64,000 nt of DNA from Isoetes taiwanensis (Eukaryota; Streptophyta; Lycopodiopsida; Isoetales; Isoetaceae), in contig JAJEKV010000051.1 in assembly GCA_021234155.1 (NCBI GenBank), forward strand, positions 2,666,754 through 2,730,753. The letters are read 5' to 3'. The notes below the pieces were generated by a model, which was not told the origin of the DNA, did no database searches, and worked only from the letters and a program-made list of their open reading frames with translations. Shown here piece after piece: positions 20,639 to 31,503 of the stretch (positions are counted from its first letter, which is position 1; every line of letters starts with the position of its first letter). A program made the position numbers and the translations under genes.

Positions 20639-21916
20639 TTACATTGCATCTGGAAGTTTCTTGAAAGTCCTTGGTGCATAATATGGCTTAAGGCGGGCAC
20701 CATTAATTCGCGTTGGGAGCTCGTTCCCCTGTAAATCTTGCAAGGACACAGAACCGTTAGGAAAAATTTTAAGGACTACATATGGTCCTGCCCATCTCAT
20801 TCTCAACTTTCCAGGTTTCTTCCAATGTTTTGAATCATATAACAATACCAAATCATTTTCCACAAATTCTTTATTTTTATTATGGGCATCATACCATGTT
20901 TTACGTTGCCTTTGGAGTGCTTCTCTAGCCATGTATGCATGAAGACGTACTTCATCTAGCTTCTCTAATTCTTGCAAGCGTGCCTTAAGACTACCATCTT
21001 CATCAAGCTTTTCCCTTCTGACCACTCGTAATGATGGAATTTCTATTTCAATAGGTAAGATGGCCTCTTGGCCATACACTAACATGAAGGGAGTAGATTT
21101 CGTGGTAACTTTGTAAGCTATTCTATAGGCCCATAATGCATCTAACAATCTCTTATCCCAATCAGTCCTATTAGCGTTACAAATCTTCGTCATTATATTA
21201 CATAGAGTTTTATTGGTTCTTTCAACTTGGCCATTGGCTTGGGGATGATAGGGTGTACTCTTTCTATGGGCTATGGCGTAGCGTTCAGTCAAGGTAGCGA
21301 CCACATCATTGATAAAGTGTGAACCTCTATCACTAACCAACTCTAAGGGACACCCAAACCTAGTAATGATGTTTTCATATAAGAAAGTTGCTACACTAGC
21401 TGCATTAGCATTTCTCAATGCTTTTGCCTCAACCCATTTGGTAACATAATCCGTGCACACCAATATATACTCACAACGGGTTTGAGCTGAAGGAGGATTA
21501 ATGGGACCTACAAAATCTATCCCCCATTTTTCAAAAGGTAATATAGGAACTATCGGGTTCAGAGGCATAGAATCTCGTCTAGTAGGCCGACCCAATCTTT
21601 GGCAAAGGTCACAATGTTTTACCTGGATTGTTACATCATGGTACAAACTAGGCCACCAATAACCGGCATTTAACACTTTCTTAGCAGTGACATCTGCAGC
21701 AAAATGACCTCCAGCAGGGGAATCATGGCAAGCTCTAATGACCTTTTGCACTTCATGAGGGAATATGCATCTACGCAGGATATCATCTTTACCTACCCTA
21801 TACAAGGTTCCGGCCAGCAAAGTGAAAGGTTTACATTTTTGAATTAATCTTTTCCTTTCTATGGCTCTCATATCATCTGGAAATTCACGGTGGAAAGGAA
21901 TTGGCCACATCAACAT
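20639..21916 (-). CDS. Gypsy integrase domain, uninterrupted
   Basis: A 425-codon ORF and the best-preserved part of the polyprotein. The zinc-binding HHCC domain shows HDSPAGGHF and CDLCQ (residues about 63-105). The catalytic core has GIDFVG (D), SDRGSHF (D) and HPQANGQVERTN (E), the DDE triad. The GPY-like module WAGPYVVLKIFPNGSV lies near the C-terminus, and no chromodomain follows. The motif VLPIEIEIPS-like ILPIEIEIPSLRV is typical of non-chromoviral plant Gypsy elements, but lineage assignment is tentative. Integrase inserts the cDNA and leaves the 5-bp duplication seen at the ends. Upstream domains are frameshifted, so no full polyprotein is possible as written. Confidence 0.93.
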   Translation of the reverse strand: MLMWPIPFHREFPDDMRAIERKRLIQKCKPFTLLAGTLYRVGKDDILRRCIFPHEVQKVIRACHDSPAGGHFAADVTAKKVLNAGYWWPSLYHDVTIQVKHCDLCQRLGRPTRRDSMPLNPIVPILPFEKWGIDFVGPINPPSAQTRCEYILVCTDYVTKWVEAKALRNANAASVATFLYENIITRFGCPLELVSDRGSHFINDVVATLTERYAIAHRKSTPYHPQANGQVERTNKTLCNIMTKICNANRTDWDKRLLDALWAYRIAYKVTTKSTPFMLVYGQEAILPIEIEIPSLRVVRREKLDEDGSLKARLQELEKLDEVRLHAYMAREALQRQRKTWYDAHNKNKEFVENDLVLLYDSKHWKKPGKLRMRWAGPYVVLKIFPNGSVSLQDLQGNELPTRINGARLKPYYAPRTFKKLPDAM

Positions 21917-22086
21917 ACCATTAAGGAACTGCGGTCACCATAAACAAGTTAGCATCGGGCAAGTCATCTTTTACCCCTTTATCGTTAGAATCACTCAATA
22001 ATCGCGATAAATGGTCAAAGCGGTGCATGAGATTTTCTGGTTTTACAATTATCTGAAATTGAAACTCTTGCAACATGAGTAACCAT

Positions 22087-22724
22087 CTAGTTATTCTTCC
22101 CGATTACGCAAGGTTTTAAAATTAAATATCTCAATGCTTGGTGGTCAACAAAAATAATGAATTCTTTTCCCAATAAATAGTGGCGAAACTTTATAATTGA
22201 ATAAATCATGCCCAATCCTTCCCTTTCGGTTGTTGAATAATTCTTTTCTGCATTAGACAATTGACGACTAGCATAATAAATTGGATGATCCCACCCATCT
22301 TGTTGTGGTTGTGACAAAATACTTCCTATTGCATATCTGAAGAGTCTACATGGACATGAAATTCCCTTTCCCAATTAGGAAAACTAAGTATGGGTGCGAG
22401 TTATTAGTGCTTCTTTTAAACTTGTAAATGCTTTTTGACATTCTTGTGTCCAGCGATATTCTTTCCCCCCCTTTAAGGAGTGGGTTAATGGTAAAGCCTT
22501 ATTAGCATAATATCTTATGAATCTTCGATGATACCCTATATGCCCAAGAAATGCTTGTAATTGCTTAATGTTAGTAGGTGGCTCCAATTCCGAAATAACT
22601 TTAGTCTTATCAGGGTCAATTGCAATACCCTTGCCCGAAATGATCCTACCCAACAACGTCCCATGGGTAACTCAAACAAACATTTCATAGGGTTTAGAGA
22701 TATACCATATTCTCGACATTTCAT
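22087..22724 (-). pseudogene. Gypsy RT connection and RNase H domain (frameshifted)
   Basis: The frames contain the RT-RNase H linker (LQAFLGHIGYHRRFIRYYA, GGKEYRWTQECQKAF) and the RNase H segment (YYASRQLSNAEKNYSTTERE, FVDHQALRYLI). At least two frame changes separate these pieces from the RT upstream and the integrase downstream. The span 21917-22086 is a further out-of-frame RNase H/linker remnant. Confidence 0.85.
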
Positions 22725-22762
22725 AAAGCATAATCGAGTTTCTCCGATGTTCTTGCACGGTA

Positions 22763-24016
22763 CTAAAAAACGAAATCATCAAGAAACACTTCCATAAAGT
22801 CTCTTAGATAATCTTTAAATGCACCCGTAACTACCCTTTGGAAAGTGGCAGGGGCATTACACAACCCGAATGGCATAACCTTATACATGTAGCACCCCCA
22901 TTCCGTGACAAATGTGGTTTTTTCCCTATCTTCCTTGGCAATACTCACCTGGTTGTACCCACTGAACCCGTCAAGAAAAGAATAGTACTCATGGCCAGCA
23001 ACCGAATCAATAACGTTATCAGTGAAAGGAACAGGAAACCCATCCTTAATGGTGGCAGCATTTAATTTTCTATAGTCCACACACACCCTTAATTTTTTAG
23101 ACTTCTTTGGAACTATAACTATTGGGGACAACCACTCACTAGTTTCCACTGGTTCAATAAACTTAGCTTTAATTAGATTATCCAGCTCTTCCCTTACCAC
23201 CTTTGAGTAATGAGGGTTCATCCTGTAGGGTCGTTGCCTTATAGCTTTTGTGTTAGCTTCAAGTACAATTCTATGCACACTTAACTCGGGTGATATACCC
23301 TTCAGATCCTCATACGTCCATGCAAAGACATCCTTAAACTCCATGAGGAGATCCTTATATTCTTTATGTTCTTCACCAAGATTAAGTTTTCCCAATCGCA
23401 CCATCTTGGGTTCTCCCGAAGTACCTAAATTCAACTCATCATAAGTGGGACGGGTTAGCATTTGTTGGACTTCCTTGGATGCACAATGGGAGGGGGTTTC
23501 TTTTAACTTGGGTTCTCCCTCCTCAAATTTTGAGAAGTACTCAGGATATCTCTCCTCTTCTTCTTCCTTTATAGTTTCATTTACTTCTTCCACATTTACA
23601 GCAAAAACATTTACACAATTCATCCATTCCTCTAAAGCCACAGATGAAGTATCATCCCTCATTGTTAGTTTTTCATAATCCTCTTGCTCTACATAAACTT
23701 GGTCTACTTCTATTTCATTATTATTTTCGTTACTATCTACATCATCATCATTATTATCAACATGCATATCTTCAATTGAGGAACTAGTATCACTATCATT
23801 GTCATCCTTATTACCAGATTGAACATGGACCCTTATCTTGATTAAATTATTCCCATCTCCAATTTGCAAATAGCACGTAGACCAATCATGTTTAGCTGAT
23901 GCTTGCATTAACCATGGCCTTCCTAACAATAATGGATAAGTGCATGCACTATTTGGCATCTTTAAAATGACATAATCCACAAAGAAAGTCACACCGGCAA
24001 TTAAGGTTTTAATCAA
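22763..24016 (-). CDS. Gypsy reverse transcriptase with protease C-terminal part
   Basis: A 417-codon ORF. Residues 1-45 are the end of the protease (PLLLGRPWL). A long acidic linker rich in Asp, Asn and Glu follows. The RT begins near residue 270 with YRMNPHYSKVVREELD, LSPIVIVPKK, VCVDYRKLN, FLDGFSGYNQV and MPFGLCNAPATFQR. The catalytic box reads FLDDF near the C-terminal end where most Gypsy elements have YLDDI or YVDDI. The two Asp residues are present. A frameshift directly after the box ends this ORF. Confidence 0.9.
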   Translation of the reverse strand: MIKTLIAGVTFFVDYVILKMPNSACTYPLLLGRPWLMQASAKHDWSTCYLQIGDGNNLIKIRVHVQSGNKDDNDSDTSSSIEDMHVDNNDDDVDSNENNNEIEVDQVYVEQEDYEKLTMRDDTSSVALEEWMNCVNVFAVNVEEVNETIKEEEEERYPEYFSKFEEGEPKLKETPSHCASKEVQQMLTRPTYDELNLGTSGEPKMVRLGKLNLGEEHKEYKDLLMEFKDVFAWTYEDLKGISPELSVHRIVLEANTKAIRQRPYRMNPHYSKVVREELDNLIKAKFIEPVETSEWLSPIVIVPKKSKKLRVCVDYRKLNAATIKDGFPVPFTDNVIDSVAGHEYYSFLDGFSGYNQVSIAKEDREKTTFVTEWGCYMYKVMPFGLCNAPATFQRVVTGAFKDYLRDFMEVFLDDFVF

Positions 24017-24250
24017 GTAACTAATCCCAAAGGTGTTACCTTTCGTTGATCAGCCATCCTCACTATAAAACTTACGAGGCATAGGTTACGGCAAATCTAG
24101 TTTCCTCCACATACTCTCGGGCATAATGTTCACGCCCGAGCCCCCCATCAATAGTGCAATTTAGTATCACTTTCGCCCACTTATTTCCACATCCGGACAA
24201 AGGTGAACTCATATACGCAATTATAGGCCATGCGAATTGACAACTACTTC
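24017..24250 (-). pseudogene. Gypsy aspartic protease active-site region (frameshifted)
   Basis: Near 24140-24165 the minus strand encodes GGSGVNIMPESMW, the neighbourhood of the catalytic Asp (typical IDGGSGVN). The Asp codon lies one frame away because of a single-base frame change. A second change near 24020 separates it from the RT ORF. Confidence 0.75.
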
Positions 24251-26440
24251 TTTATGACTTTTTAATGCGGCCAAGACCACCTTCGACAACTAGGGCGATT
24301 TGCAATAATTGTTTGAATGTTAAGGAAGGACTTTTATTTTCCAAATCCTTCAAAATATCATAGGGTTGTTCTTCCTTTAAATTCAAAACTCTAGTGTACT
24401 TCTTACGTTTACCCTTATCAAGTATTTTCTTTATTAGACTCGAAATCATTTAAAATTTCTTTAACTTCCATTGGATGGGGAGTTGGTCAATATCTTCAAA
24501 CAACGCTTCGGGTTCCTCAACCTCACTAACTTCATTATCCCCTTCATTTATCACATGTGCTTCATTTTCTTCTTCTCTCACGAGTCTTCTTGCCCCCACG
24601 AGTCTCCACAACATAACTTGGGATATTAACTTCGTCCCACATACACAACTCGACTATCTACCACCACTTCCTTTCCCTTATTATTAGAAGATGGTTCCCC
24701 TCTTGCCTTTAATTTGTGAGGACAATTTTCTTGGCTATGTAGGCCTTGGGTTTGGCGGATCCCATATGGGTTGATATCCCACTTGTCTCATAGGATTAGG
24801 ACAATGAGGTGCTATATGACCTATCTCTCCACATCTATAACATTGGGGTGGAGGCCTCTTCATAACTCTAGGGACGATTTTGCCTTTCCTCCACGTTGGT
24901 AGCATAAGCTTTGTAGGATAAAGGGTTGTGCTTGATAAGTAGGGGTAGGGGTATTAGGGTTAGCTTCCATTCTCCAAAAATAGCATCTTTTCGTAGGGTG
25001 ATTAGTTTTACCACACTTTTTACAAGGAATTGGTATGTTTGCGGGAGTAGGACACTTTCGGATGGTAAATGGCCATAACCCTTGCATTTCACACACCACA
25101 TGTTAGTCCTCTCATTGTTTACTTGTGGCTTATTACTCACACCTCTTACCCAATTCAATTGCATCTCGTTCATTTTATTAGTAAGAGTCTCTACCACCTT
25201 TTCTAACTTTTTATCAACCCCTTCCTCTATGGTTGGCTTTGTTATTGGGGCACCACTCCCTAATGTGGCTAGCCTACTATAATCTATGGTACCCAAGTCA
25301 CTAGGCGTGACACCCAACATTCCCAAGTGAGGGCTTGCTAAGGGGGTTCTAGAGGGTTCTTGAGGGCTACCCCACCCAACACGGAAGGCATAATCAACCG
25401 GGATTATAATGGCGGGCCATAGTTAGCTTGGCTTGTTCCCGGCCTAGCTGCAATCTTGATGGCACTTTCTAAATCTCTTTGGGGTTTGACCCTTAGTGAA
25501 AAAACCCAAATCCGGTGGTAACCCATTTGTAAAGTATCTTACTTGATCCTCAACTGTAGGGGTGGGCTCTCTTTTGGCTACCAACCGTCTAAACCTCAGC
25601 ACATAGCTCTGCAGACTTTCATTAGGCAAAGAAGCGTAAATATGTTAGCTCATCATTTATTCTTTCTTGAAGGCCAATAGGCCTAAAGGCCTTTAAAAAT
25701 GCTTTTCTAAGGTCATCCCAAGTCAAAAAGGGGTAATACTCCTAGAGGTTCTATACCATTCCATTGCCCCATCCTCTAAGGTTGCTCCAAACAGCCTAAG
25801 TCTTTCAGCATTACCATCTTCTTGATTGGCCTCACTAATAGTCAGAAATGATTGAATGTGAGAATCAGCCTCCCCCCCTTTCAAAGGTGAAAAGGTTGGG
25901 TATTTCATTTTAGAAGTTTTAGTTGCCATGGGATTAAGAATCGAAGTATTAGAAGGAGTTAAATAACTGGTTTCCTCTTCACTACTTTCCCCAGGGGGCT
26001 AGAGGGTATGGTGCTTTTGCTACTAAACCCTTGCTCTACTAACAGTCTTTCTTCTTCCAAGACTTGCTCTTTTAATTCCCTTCTTTTTTGTTCCCTAAAC
26101 TCTAGTCTAGCACTACGTTCAGCCTCTTGCTTCTCGATGCTCTTCTTTCTCCTTTCAGCATCCAGGCCCCAATTCATGCAAAAACTTTAATTACTGGAAC
26201 AAATAACTTTTTTTTTAATTACGTAGAGGTGGATGCCCCCTCTTGGCTTACAAATTCTTCAAATGAAGATTGCCTAAGTCTTCTTACAAATTCTTGGTTC
26301 CCAACCATCCGGGGAATTGGTCGTGGTTCCTCCCATGGTCCACCGTCTCCCCAACCACTATTAGGTTGAATTCTCTTACGAGGATTATTTAAAATAAGTA
26401 CTTTGTGCTTAGTGATGGGTAAATGTGGCCAATTTTCCAT
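24251..26440 (-). pseudogene. Gypsy gag: capsid region and three CCHC zinc knuckles (frameshifted)
   Basis: The N-terminal part reads a coiled-coil-like charged segment (EQKRRELKEQVLEEERLL, about 25990-26100). A retrotransposon gag domain follows (FSPLKGGEADSHIQSF, GAMEWYRT, about 25740-25920; YVLRFRRLV near 25580). Then come zinc knuckles CVKCKGYGHL (about 25080), CKKCGKTNHPTKRC (about 25000) and CYRCGEIGHIAPHC (about 24810). Knuckles two and three have perfect CX2CX4HX4C spacing, while the first has lost its last Cys. At least five frameshifts break the gene. Confidence 0.85.
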
Positions 26441-26618
26441 TCCTGCAAGCCATTATACATCCAACAAAAATTTAATAAATTTTATTTTATTTTATTTATT
26501 TTTATTCTCTTTTTTTTTTTTTTTTTCGAAAAATATAACAAAAAAATTCAAAAGTTGTATTATTATTCGTCAACACGATTACCCTTTAGTTAATTTCTCA
26601 ATAATGCCCCCCACTAAA

Positions 26619-28157
26619 TGTTGGCGGGTCAACCTACCCCAAGCCCAACGAGTTCTTAGGCAATGGATGACAAAATAATAATCTGAATGCCGACAAAAAT
26701 ATAATTCCGTTAATTACTTACGCCAACACCACCACAACTAGGCTCATAGCTTCCGTTATACCCCTTAAGCCTAGCCAAGACCGCTTCCTTTTACTCCTTG
26801 CATTAATTATTATGTGAGTGCAAACTCGTAATATTTATTATCCTTGATTTGTTTTAGCATCACATGGTCTTAGAGTAATGTTCTCCTTGTTATTTTAATT
26901 TTTATCTTTTTCTTTTATGTATGGGGAAATCAAAAGGTTTAACTTATTACTTAGGAAATTGTTGGAAAAAATATTTAGGTTAACAGGAATGCACGTTAGG
27001 TTTTCACGTTGACAATTTTGTTTAGGGCAAAAAACCTGTTTAGGAAGGCAGCGACCAGCAAATCCGGCACTGGGCAATCGATTCGACTCCTTCCTCTGTC
27101 GGTTTTGTTTGTATTTTCTTCTCAGGTTAAGCAATCACCCGATAACGGTTTCTGCAGAATTCACAGTTAATTCGTGGGCTCCAAGGTAAGCAATCGGATC
27201 TGGCTTAGGGTATGGCAATACAGATGGAGCAGGCGGCTTCCGGATCCATGGCTGGTAACAAGGGATGGATAGGACGGCGAAAATGGCATGGCAGAATCCG
27301 GTAGATGAATCCGCAGCAAACAAGCGGATATGGCAGATGATCTGGGTTTTTGCAGGCTCTATCTTCCAAGCATGGCAGTTGTATGGCAAAGGACCAGCAA
27401 TTCCGGCTTCTTACTTCTTCCTGATTTACAATTTATAGCAGAACTACAGAGAGGATTAGAACAGAGCAGCAGCACATATGATTTTCTTTCTCTTTTATCT
27501 CTGAATTTTTATTCATTCCATTTAGATTCTTATTATAACTCAATACTCTTACAGGTTCAAGACAAATACAAAAGATGCGTAAGTATCACAAAGGATTTCC
27601 TTCAAGGTAAATCCTTGGGAAAACTTCTAAACGCCAATACAATCGTATTTAATTTATTTAACTTAGATTTCTTCACAACACTCACACACAATAGCATCAT
27701 CATAAACTAGAAAGGAAGACATCATGCACACGCAATGATGGACCAGAATCATACCAGGACGCGCTTTCAGGCAATCAGCAGAGAGCAGACTCGAATAGGC
27801 ACAAAAAGGGTAGTTTTTTCATTCACGTTGAATTTCTCTTATACAATTCCAATAAAATCTGGACCTTTAAAAAATACAATCTTTGCCCTCCATGTGGAAA
27901 ACTTCCTTTAGCTCCAAGATTTTGACACCTCATCAATCCAAAAATATGGTCTCCTCCAATCAAACTGCTTTGTGCTTTCTCCTTACCACTAAAATTCGAA
28001 TTTCTAATGGTCTTCAATAATATAAGCATCACAATCTTCAAAATAACCTTGTAACTATGCACTTTGGTCGATTTTGAGCCCATACGTCTTCATTGCAGCT
28101 TCTTTTCACACTGTTTCACTCAAAAATCAAAATTTCTGTTGTGTTGACCGCTCCACA
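26619..28157 (-). repeat. 5' LTR of the Gypsy element
   Basis: The right-hand copy of the LTR (see 18222-19758). On the minus strand transcription would start here. The adjacent internal sequence (26600-26618) does not give a primer-binding site I can assign to a tRNA. Confidence 0.93.
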
Positions 28158-28216
28158 GGCACACACTTGACATGTGTATATACATTGATGTATACTTGTA
28201 CAGTTTGACAGCATTC

Positions 28217-28285
28217 TTATTACTGCCACGGTTTTTCCCTCGAAAACCCTTCGGGGCGGGGGTTTTTTAACCCGGACAGTAATAA
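28217..28285 (+). other. LINE B 3' UTR hairpin
   Basis: The outer arms TTATTACTG (28217-28225) and CAGTAATAA (28277-28285) pair perfectly. The inner parts CCCTCG and CGGGGG flank a CCCTTCGGG tip. The arm sequences differ from LINE A, yet pairing is kept. Confidence 0.65.
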
Positions 28286-28398
28286 GTTTGCTGCGCTCCT
28301 TGTGGGTCCCATAGGCCGATTGGCCTCAGTGGACGATAAAAAATCATTCTCATTCTTATTCTTTATAGGAGACACACATAGAGGTCATTCAAAGCACA

Positions 28399-29959
28399 TC
28401 TTTATACTATAAAATTATAGCGTAAGTATGTCATGAATCAAACCCTAATTTGGACGACTGAGATCATCTGATTGCATCCGAAGGTTTAGATTTATCGCAT
28501 GACTTCCCACCACTATGATTGATTATGTTTTGATCTCTTAAGGGGAAAGGAAAAAAGGAAAAGGGAAAAGGAGGAGGAAAGGGAAAAAATGAAGGGCCAA
28601 AAGGCATGGAGAAAAGGGAAGAGGGAATGTTGAAAAAGAAAGGAAAAAGGCACAGGAAAAGGTAAGGAGAAAGAAAAAGAAAAGGAAGGGAGAAAGGAAG
28701 AGGGAAGAGGTTATCAAGAAAAGTGGACGAGGGAAAGGGTGAGCATACAAGAAAAATGGAAGGGAAAAAGGGGAAGATGAAAAGGGTGGTAAGAAGAGAA
28801 GGGAAAAGGGCATGAGAAAAGAGAAAAGAAAAGGGGGAGCTGGGCGGAAAAAGGATACTGGAAAGGGGGAGGGAAGAAAGAGTGGAAAGGGGAGGCGGAA
28901 GGGAAAAGAGCATGGGGAAAAGAGGAAGAGAGACGGTGGAAAAGAGAAGTGAAAAAAAAAAGAAGAGGGAAAGAGTGAGAAAAAGAGAAAAGGGAAGGCA
29001 TGTGGAAAGGAAAAGGGAAAGGGAAAAGAACAAAGAAGGAGGAAAAATAAGGAAAAAGGGCACGGGGAAAAAGAGGGAAAGGGTGGGAAAAGGGAAGGGA
29101 AAAACAGGAAGAAAAAAAAGGTGGAGAAAAGGGAAGGGAAATAGAGCATAGGAAACGAGAAGGGAAAGAGAAAGAGAAAAGGAAAAGTGAGGGGAAGAGG
29201 GAGAAATAGAAGGGAAAAATGGGAAGAGAGAAAGGGTTGGACAAGGAGGAATAGGGAAGGGAAAAGGGCCATCGGGAAATGAAAAGCGGAAGGGGAAGGG
29301 AAGCAAAGGGAGGGGGAGAAATAAGGGAGGGGGAAATAAGAAAAGGGAAAAGGGAAAATGGGGGAGTAGGAAAATAGAAAACGGAAACCTGAAAAAAAGG
29401 GGGGAAAGAAAGAGAAAAGAGAATGGGAAAAAGGGAAGCTTGTGGAAAGGCAAACGAGAAAAGGGAAACGAGAAAAAATAAGGGTAAAATGGAAAATAAG
29501 ACAGGGCATGGAGGGAAACAAAAAGAAAGAGGAAAATAGAAAAAGAGAAAAGGAAAATACGGTGAATGGAAAAACGAAAAATTAGGAAAAAATTGCAAAG
29601 GGAGGGAAAAGGGGGGTAAAGGAAAAAGGAAAGGGCAAATAGAAATTTGATAAAATGGAAGGAAAAATATTATAGGAAAAATGGAGAAGGGGAAAATAAG
29701 AAAGGGAAAAAACAAATGGGAAAAATGGGATAGTGGAAAAGGGTAAATGGAAAAATGGAAAGGGAAACGGGGAAGAGAAAAATAAAAGAACGAAAAAGTG
29801 GGGAAAGACAAAAGGAAATGAGAAAAACAAGGGGAACTGGGAGATGCAGTTAAATGTTCTTAATTGTGTAATTTTAAAAATTGAGTTCATTTAACAATTG
29901 CTCCACTATATTATTTACAGTCCCTAGCTATGTCCAGCAACGCTGGGCTCTATTTCTAG
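28399..29959 (+). mobile_element. Non-autonomous Helitron
   Basis: It starts with TCTTTATACTATAAAATT and ends CTAG. A hairpin CCAGC-AAC-GCTGG (29934-29946) lies 9 nt before the terminal CTAG. The element sits between host A and T without target duplication, exactly as Helitrons insert. The empty site CATTCAAAGTACA/TAGAATAATAA is preserved in unit 1 at 12347/12348. It has no Rep/helicase gene. Nearly all internal sequence is a polypurine tract. Confidence 0.82.
28540..29850 (+). repeat. 1.3-kb polypurine/polypyrimidine tract
   Basis: The plus strand is almost wholly A and G in irregular GGGAAA, GGAAAA and GAGAAA blocks, with only scattered C or T. Long open frames on the minus strand (Phe/Pro/Ser/Leu only) are a by-product of this composition, not genes. 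Such tracts can form triplex or H-DNA. Confidence 0.95.
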
Positions 29960-30268
29960 TAGAATAATAATAGAAGGTAATATTCAATCAAATCTTAGCA
30001 CAAATGAAGAATGCATAGGAGTTTCAAGAATCCTTTAGATCAATGTCAGATTATATCCAAGAAAAAGACAATAATGGACAAAACATAGGGTTAGTGAATA
30101 AAAGTTCACCCCAACAACTCGGCATACTCCTCATGAGCTTGGTTAATGGTTTCCATCGTGAAGTCCTCCACTTGTCCATCCCCCTTGAACCATAACCATG
30201 TCGAGTATGTCAGGCAACATTATTATCAACCCTAGTATTGTGTTAATGTTACTTTTCCTATGGTGCTT

Positions 30269-30457
30269 TCAAACCTGTACTATCTTTTTGAGGAGCACGC
30301 TCACCGCACAACGCAGCTCACGGGTCCTTAGCAATGTGATCATTGCCTTCTCACCAATCACGTACTTCTTCAACACCTTCATCTGCTGGAGCCTCGTTTT
30401 ATAGCCATCATCTTCAAGTGGAGGAGCGGGTCCACGGAGGATTCCCTTCCTTCTCAT
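30269..30457 (-). pseudogene. Unit 2 paralogue of the unrecognised ORF at 12540-12866
   Basis: It aligns with the unit 1 ORF from MRRKGIL through KVLKKYVIGEKAM but meets a stop after KKIVQV. Further identity continues out past the stop. The amino-acid changes are numerous. Confidence 0.5.
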
Positions 30458-31191
30458 GCTCTCGATGGCTTCTATACCAAGCTATAGATCAGAAAACGAA
30501 GAAAATACAATCAAGTGTATAAAATACAGAGAGTATAGCCTTACTTGTGAACAGGGGTTCCATGTTTTTCTGCTCATGGATCCTCATCTCCTCCTGAATC
30601 TGGTTCAAGCATGAGCATAGCTTCCATGGCCATGTATCTCAAAAACAATAAAGAAAAACTCTCACAACGACTGCAATGAAAAACTAGTTTCTCGAGGAAC
30701 TATTTATAGAAGAGCAAAGATAAGCTTAAAGGAACAGTTACCCACTCCAAGAAACTGAGGGAGTAGCACATGCAAAGAAATTAAGGGAGTAGCATATGCA
30801 TTGCGGCAAGAAAAGGAATAAGGGCATTTTGTAAATAGAAACAATGAAAGCCGAGACAAACTGAGGCACATTTAAAGAAACAGAGGCGTCGTTTAACGTC
30901 AAATGGATGTCAATTATCGAGGTAATTATGTCATTTAACGATGTGTATAATGACATGTTAGTTCTTAATGACGTCATATGGTAATTTTTAACCTTATGTT
31001 TAATTGATCATAAAGTTTGTTTTTTTCTGAGTTTCTTTGCTTATTTAAAAAGGATAAAGGATGCCCATTCATTACAGCTACTGGAAAAGAAAGGGTATAA
31101 CTGAATATATGTAATTATATCTATGAAGAATTGCATCACATACATCTTCCCGAGATTTTTCTATAGTGTACTCGTTCAAATGAAATGGGCA

Positions 31192-31503
31192 CAGTGTAGG
31201 TTACGTACGCGTACGTTACGTTTTCCATACTTAAGGTACCGTACCTGTACGTACTGTACGTACTTCTTCATTTTGTGCATCAATTTTTTTTTTTGGTTTG
31301 TTGTTTACGTACACGTACGGTACGTACTTTATAAGTACGGCTACGGTACGGTTAACGTACGTACCATACATATTTTATGGTACCGTACGTACCGTACACG
31401 TACTTTAAACAACAACTTTTGATGTACGTTTGTACGTTAGACTGGCCCTCGTATGTTACCCCGTACTGTACACGTACGGTACGAGAAGTACGGTACTACA
31501 CTG
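31192..31503. mobile_element. hAT-type MITE composed of TACG-like repeats
   Basis: 312 bp bounded by CAGTGTAG at the left and CTACACTG at the right (8-bp inverted termini) and by the 8-bp duplication AATGGGCA (31184-31191 and 31504-31511). The empty site with one AATGGGCA is in unit 1 at 13560-13567. hAT elements make 8-bp duplications and start CAG. The interior is dominated by GTACGTAC, CGTACG and GGTACCGTACC words with many local palindromes. Confidence 0.85.

Larger units (their letters stand above)
18222..28157 (-). mobile_element. Ty3/Gypsy LTR retrotransposon, structurally complete
   Basis: Two LTRs of about 1.54 kb (18222-19758 and 26619-28157) begin TGTTGG and end CCACA in plus orientation. 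The 5-bp duplication GGCAC flanks the element exactly (18217-18221 and 28158-28162). The internal region on the minus strand gives gag with zinc knuckles, protease, RT, RNase H and integrase in the Ty3 order. The element is inserted in LINE B. No chromodomain follows the integrase. The LTRs differ by clustered small indels, so insertion was not very recent, or these are sequence errors. Confidence 0.95.
16125..28361 (+). mobile_element. LINE B, 5'-truncated non-LTR retrotransposon split by an LTR element
   Basis: The 5' part is 16125-18221 and the 3' part 28163-28361, separated by the Gypsy element with its GGCAC duplication. Unit 1 of the duplication is uninterrupted here (GTCCCC then TTTATAGG at 12310/12311), which fixes both ends. 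The 3' part holds the hairpin and a tail of ATTCT-like units. No clear target-site duplication is visible. No endonuclease segment remains. Confidence 0.85.

Noticed and set aside
26595..26618. Primer-binding site of the Gypsy element
   Set aside because: The sequence next to the 5' LTR does not match a tRNA 3' end I can name with confidence.
28464..29890. Several open frames of 100-365 codons on the minus strand
   Set aside because: They contain almost only Phe, Pro, Leu, Ser and Ile and follow from the polypurine tract. Three overlapping frames are open at once.
31192..31503. TACG-rich block considered as satellite DNA
   Set aside because: It is a single 312-bp insertion with 8-bp TSD and terminal inverted repeats, absent at the unit 1 site.
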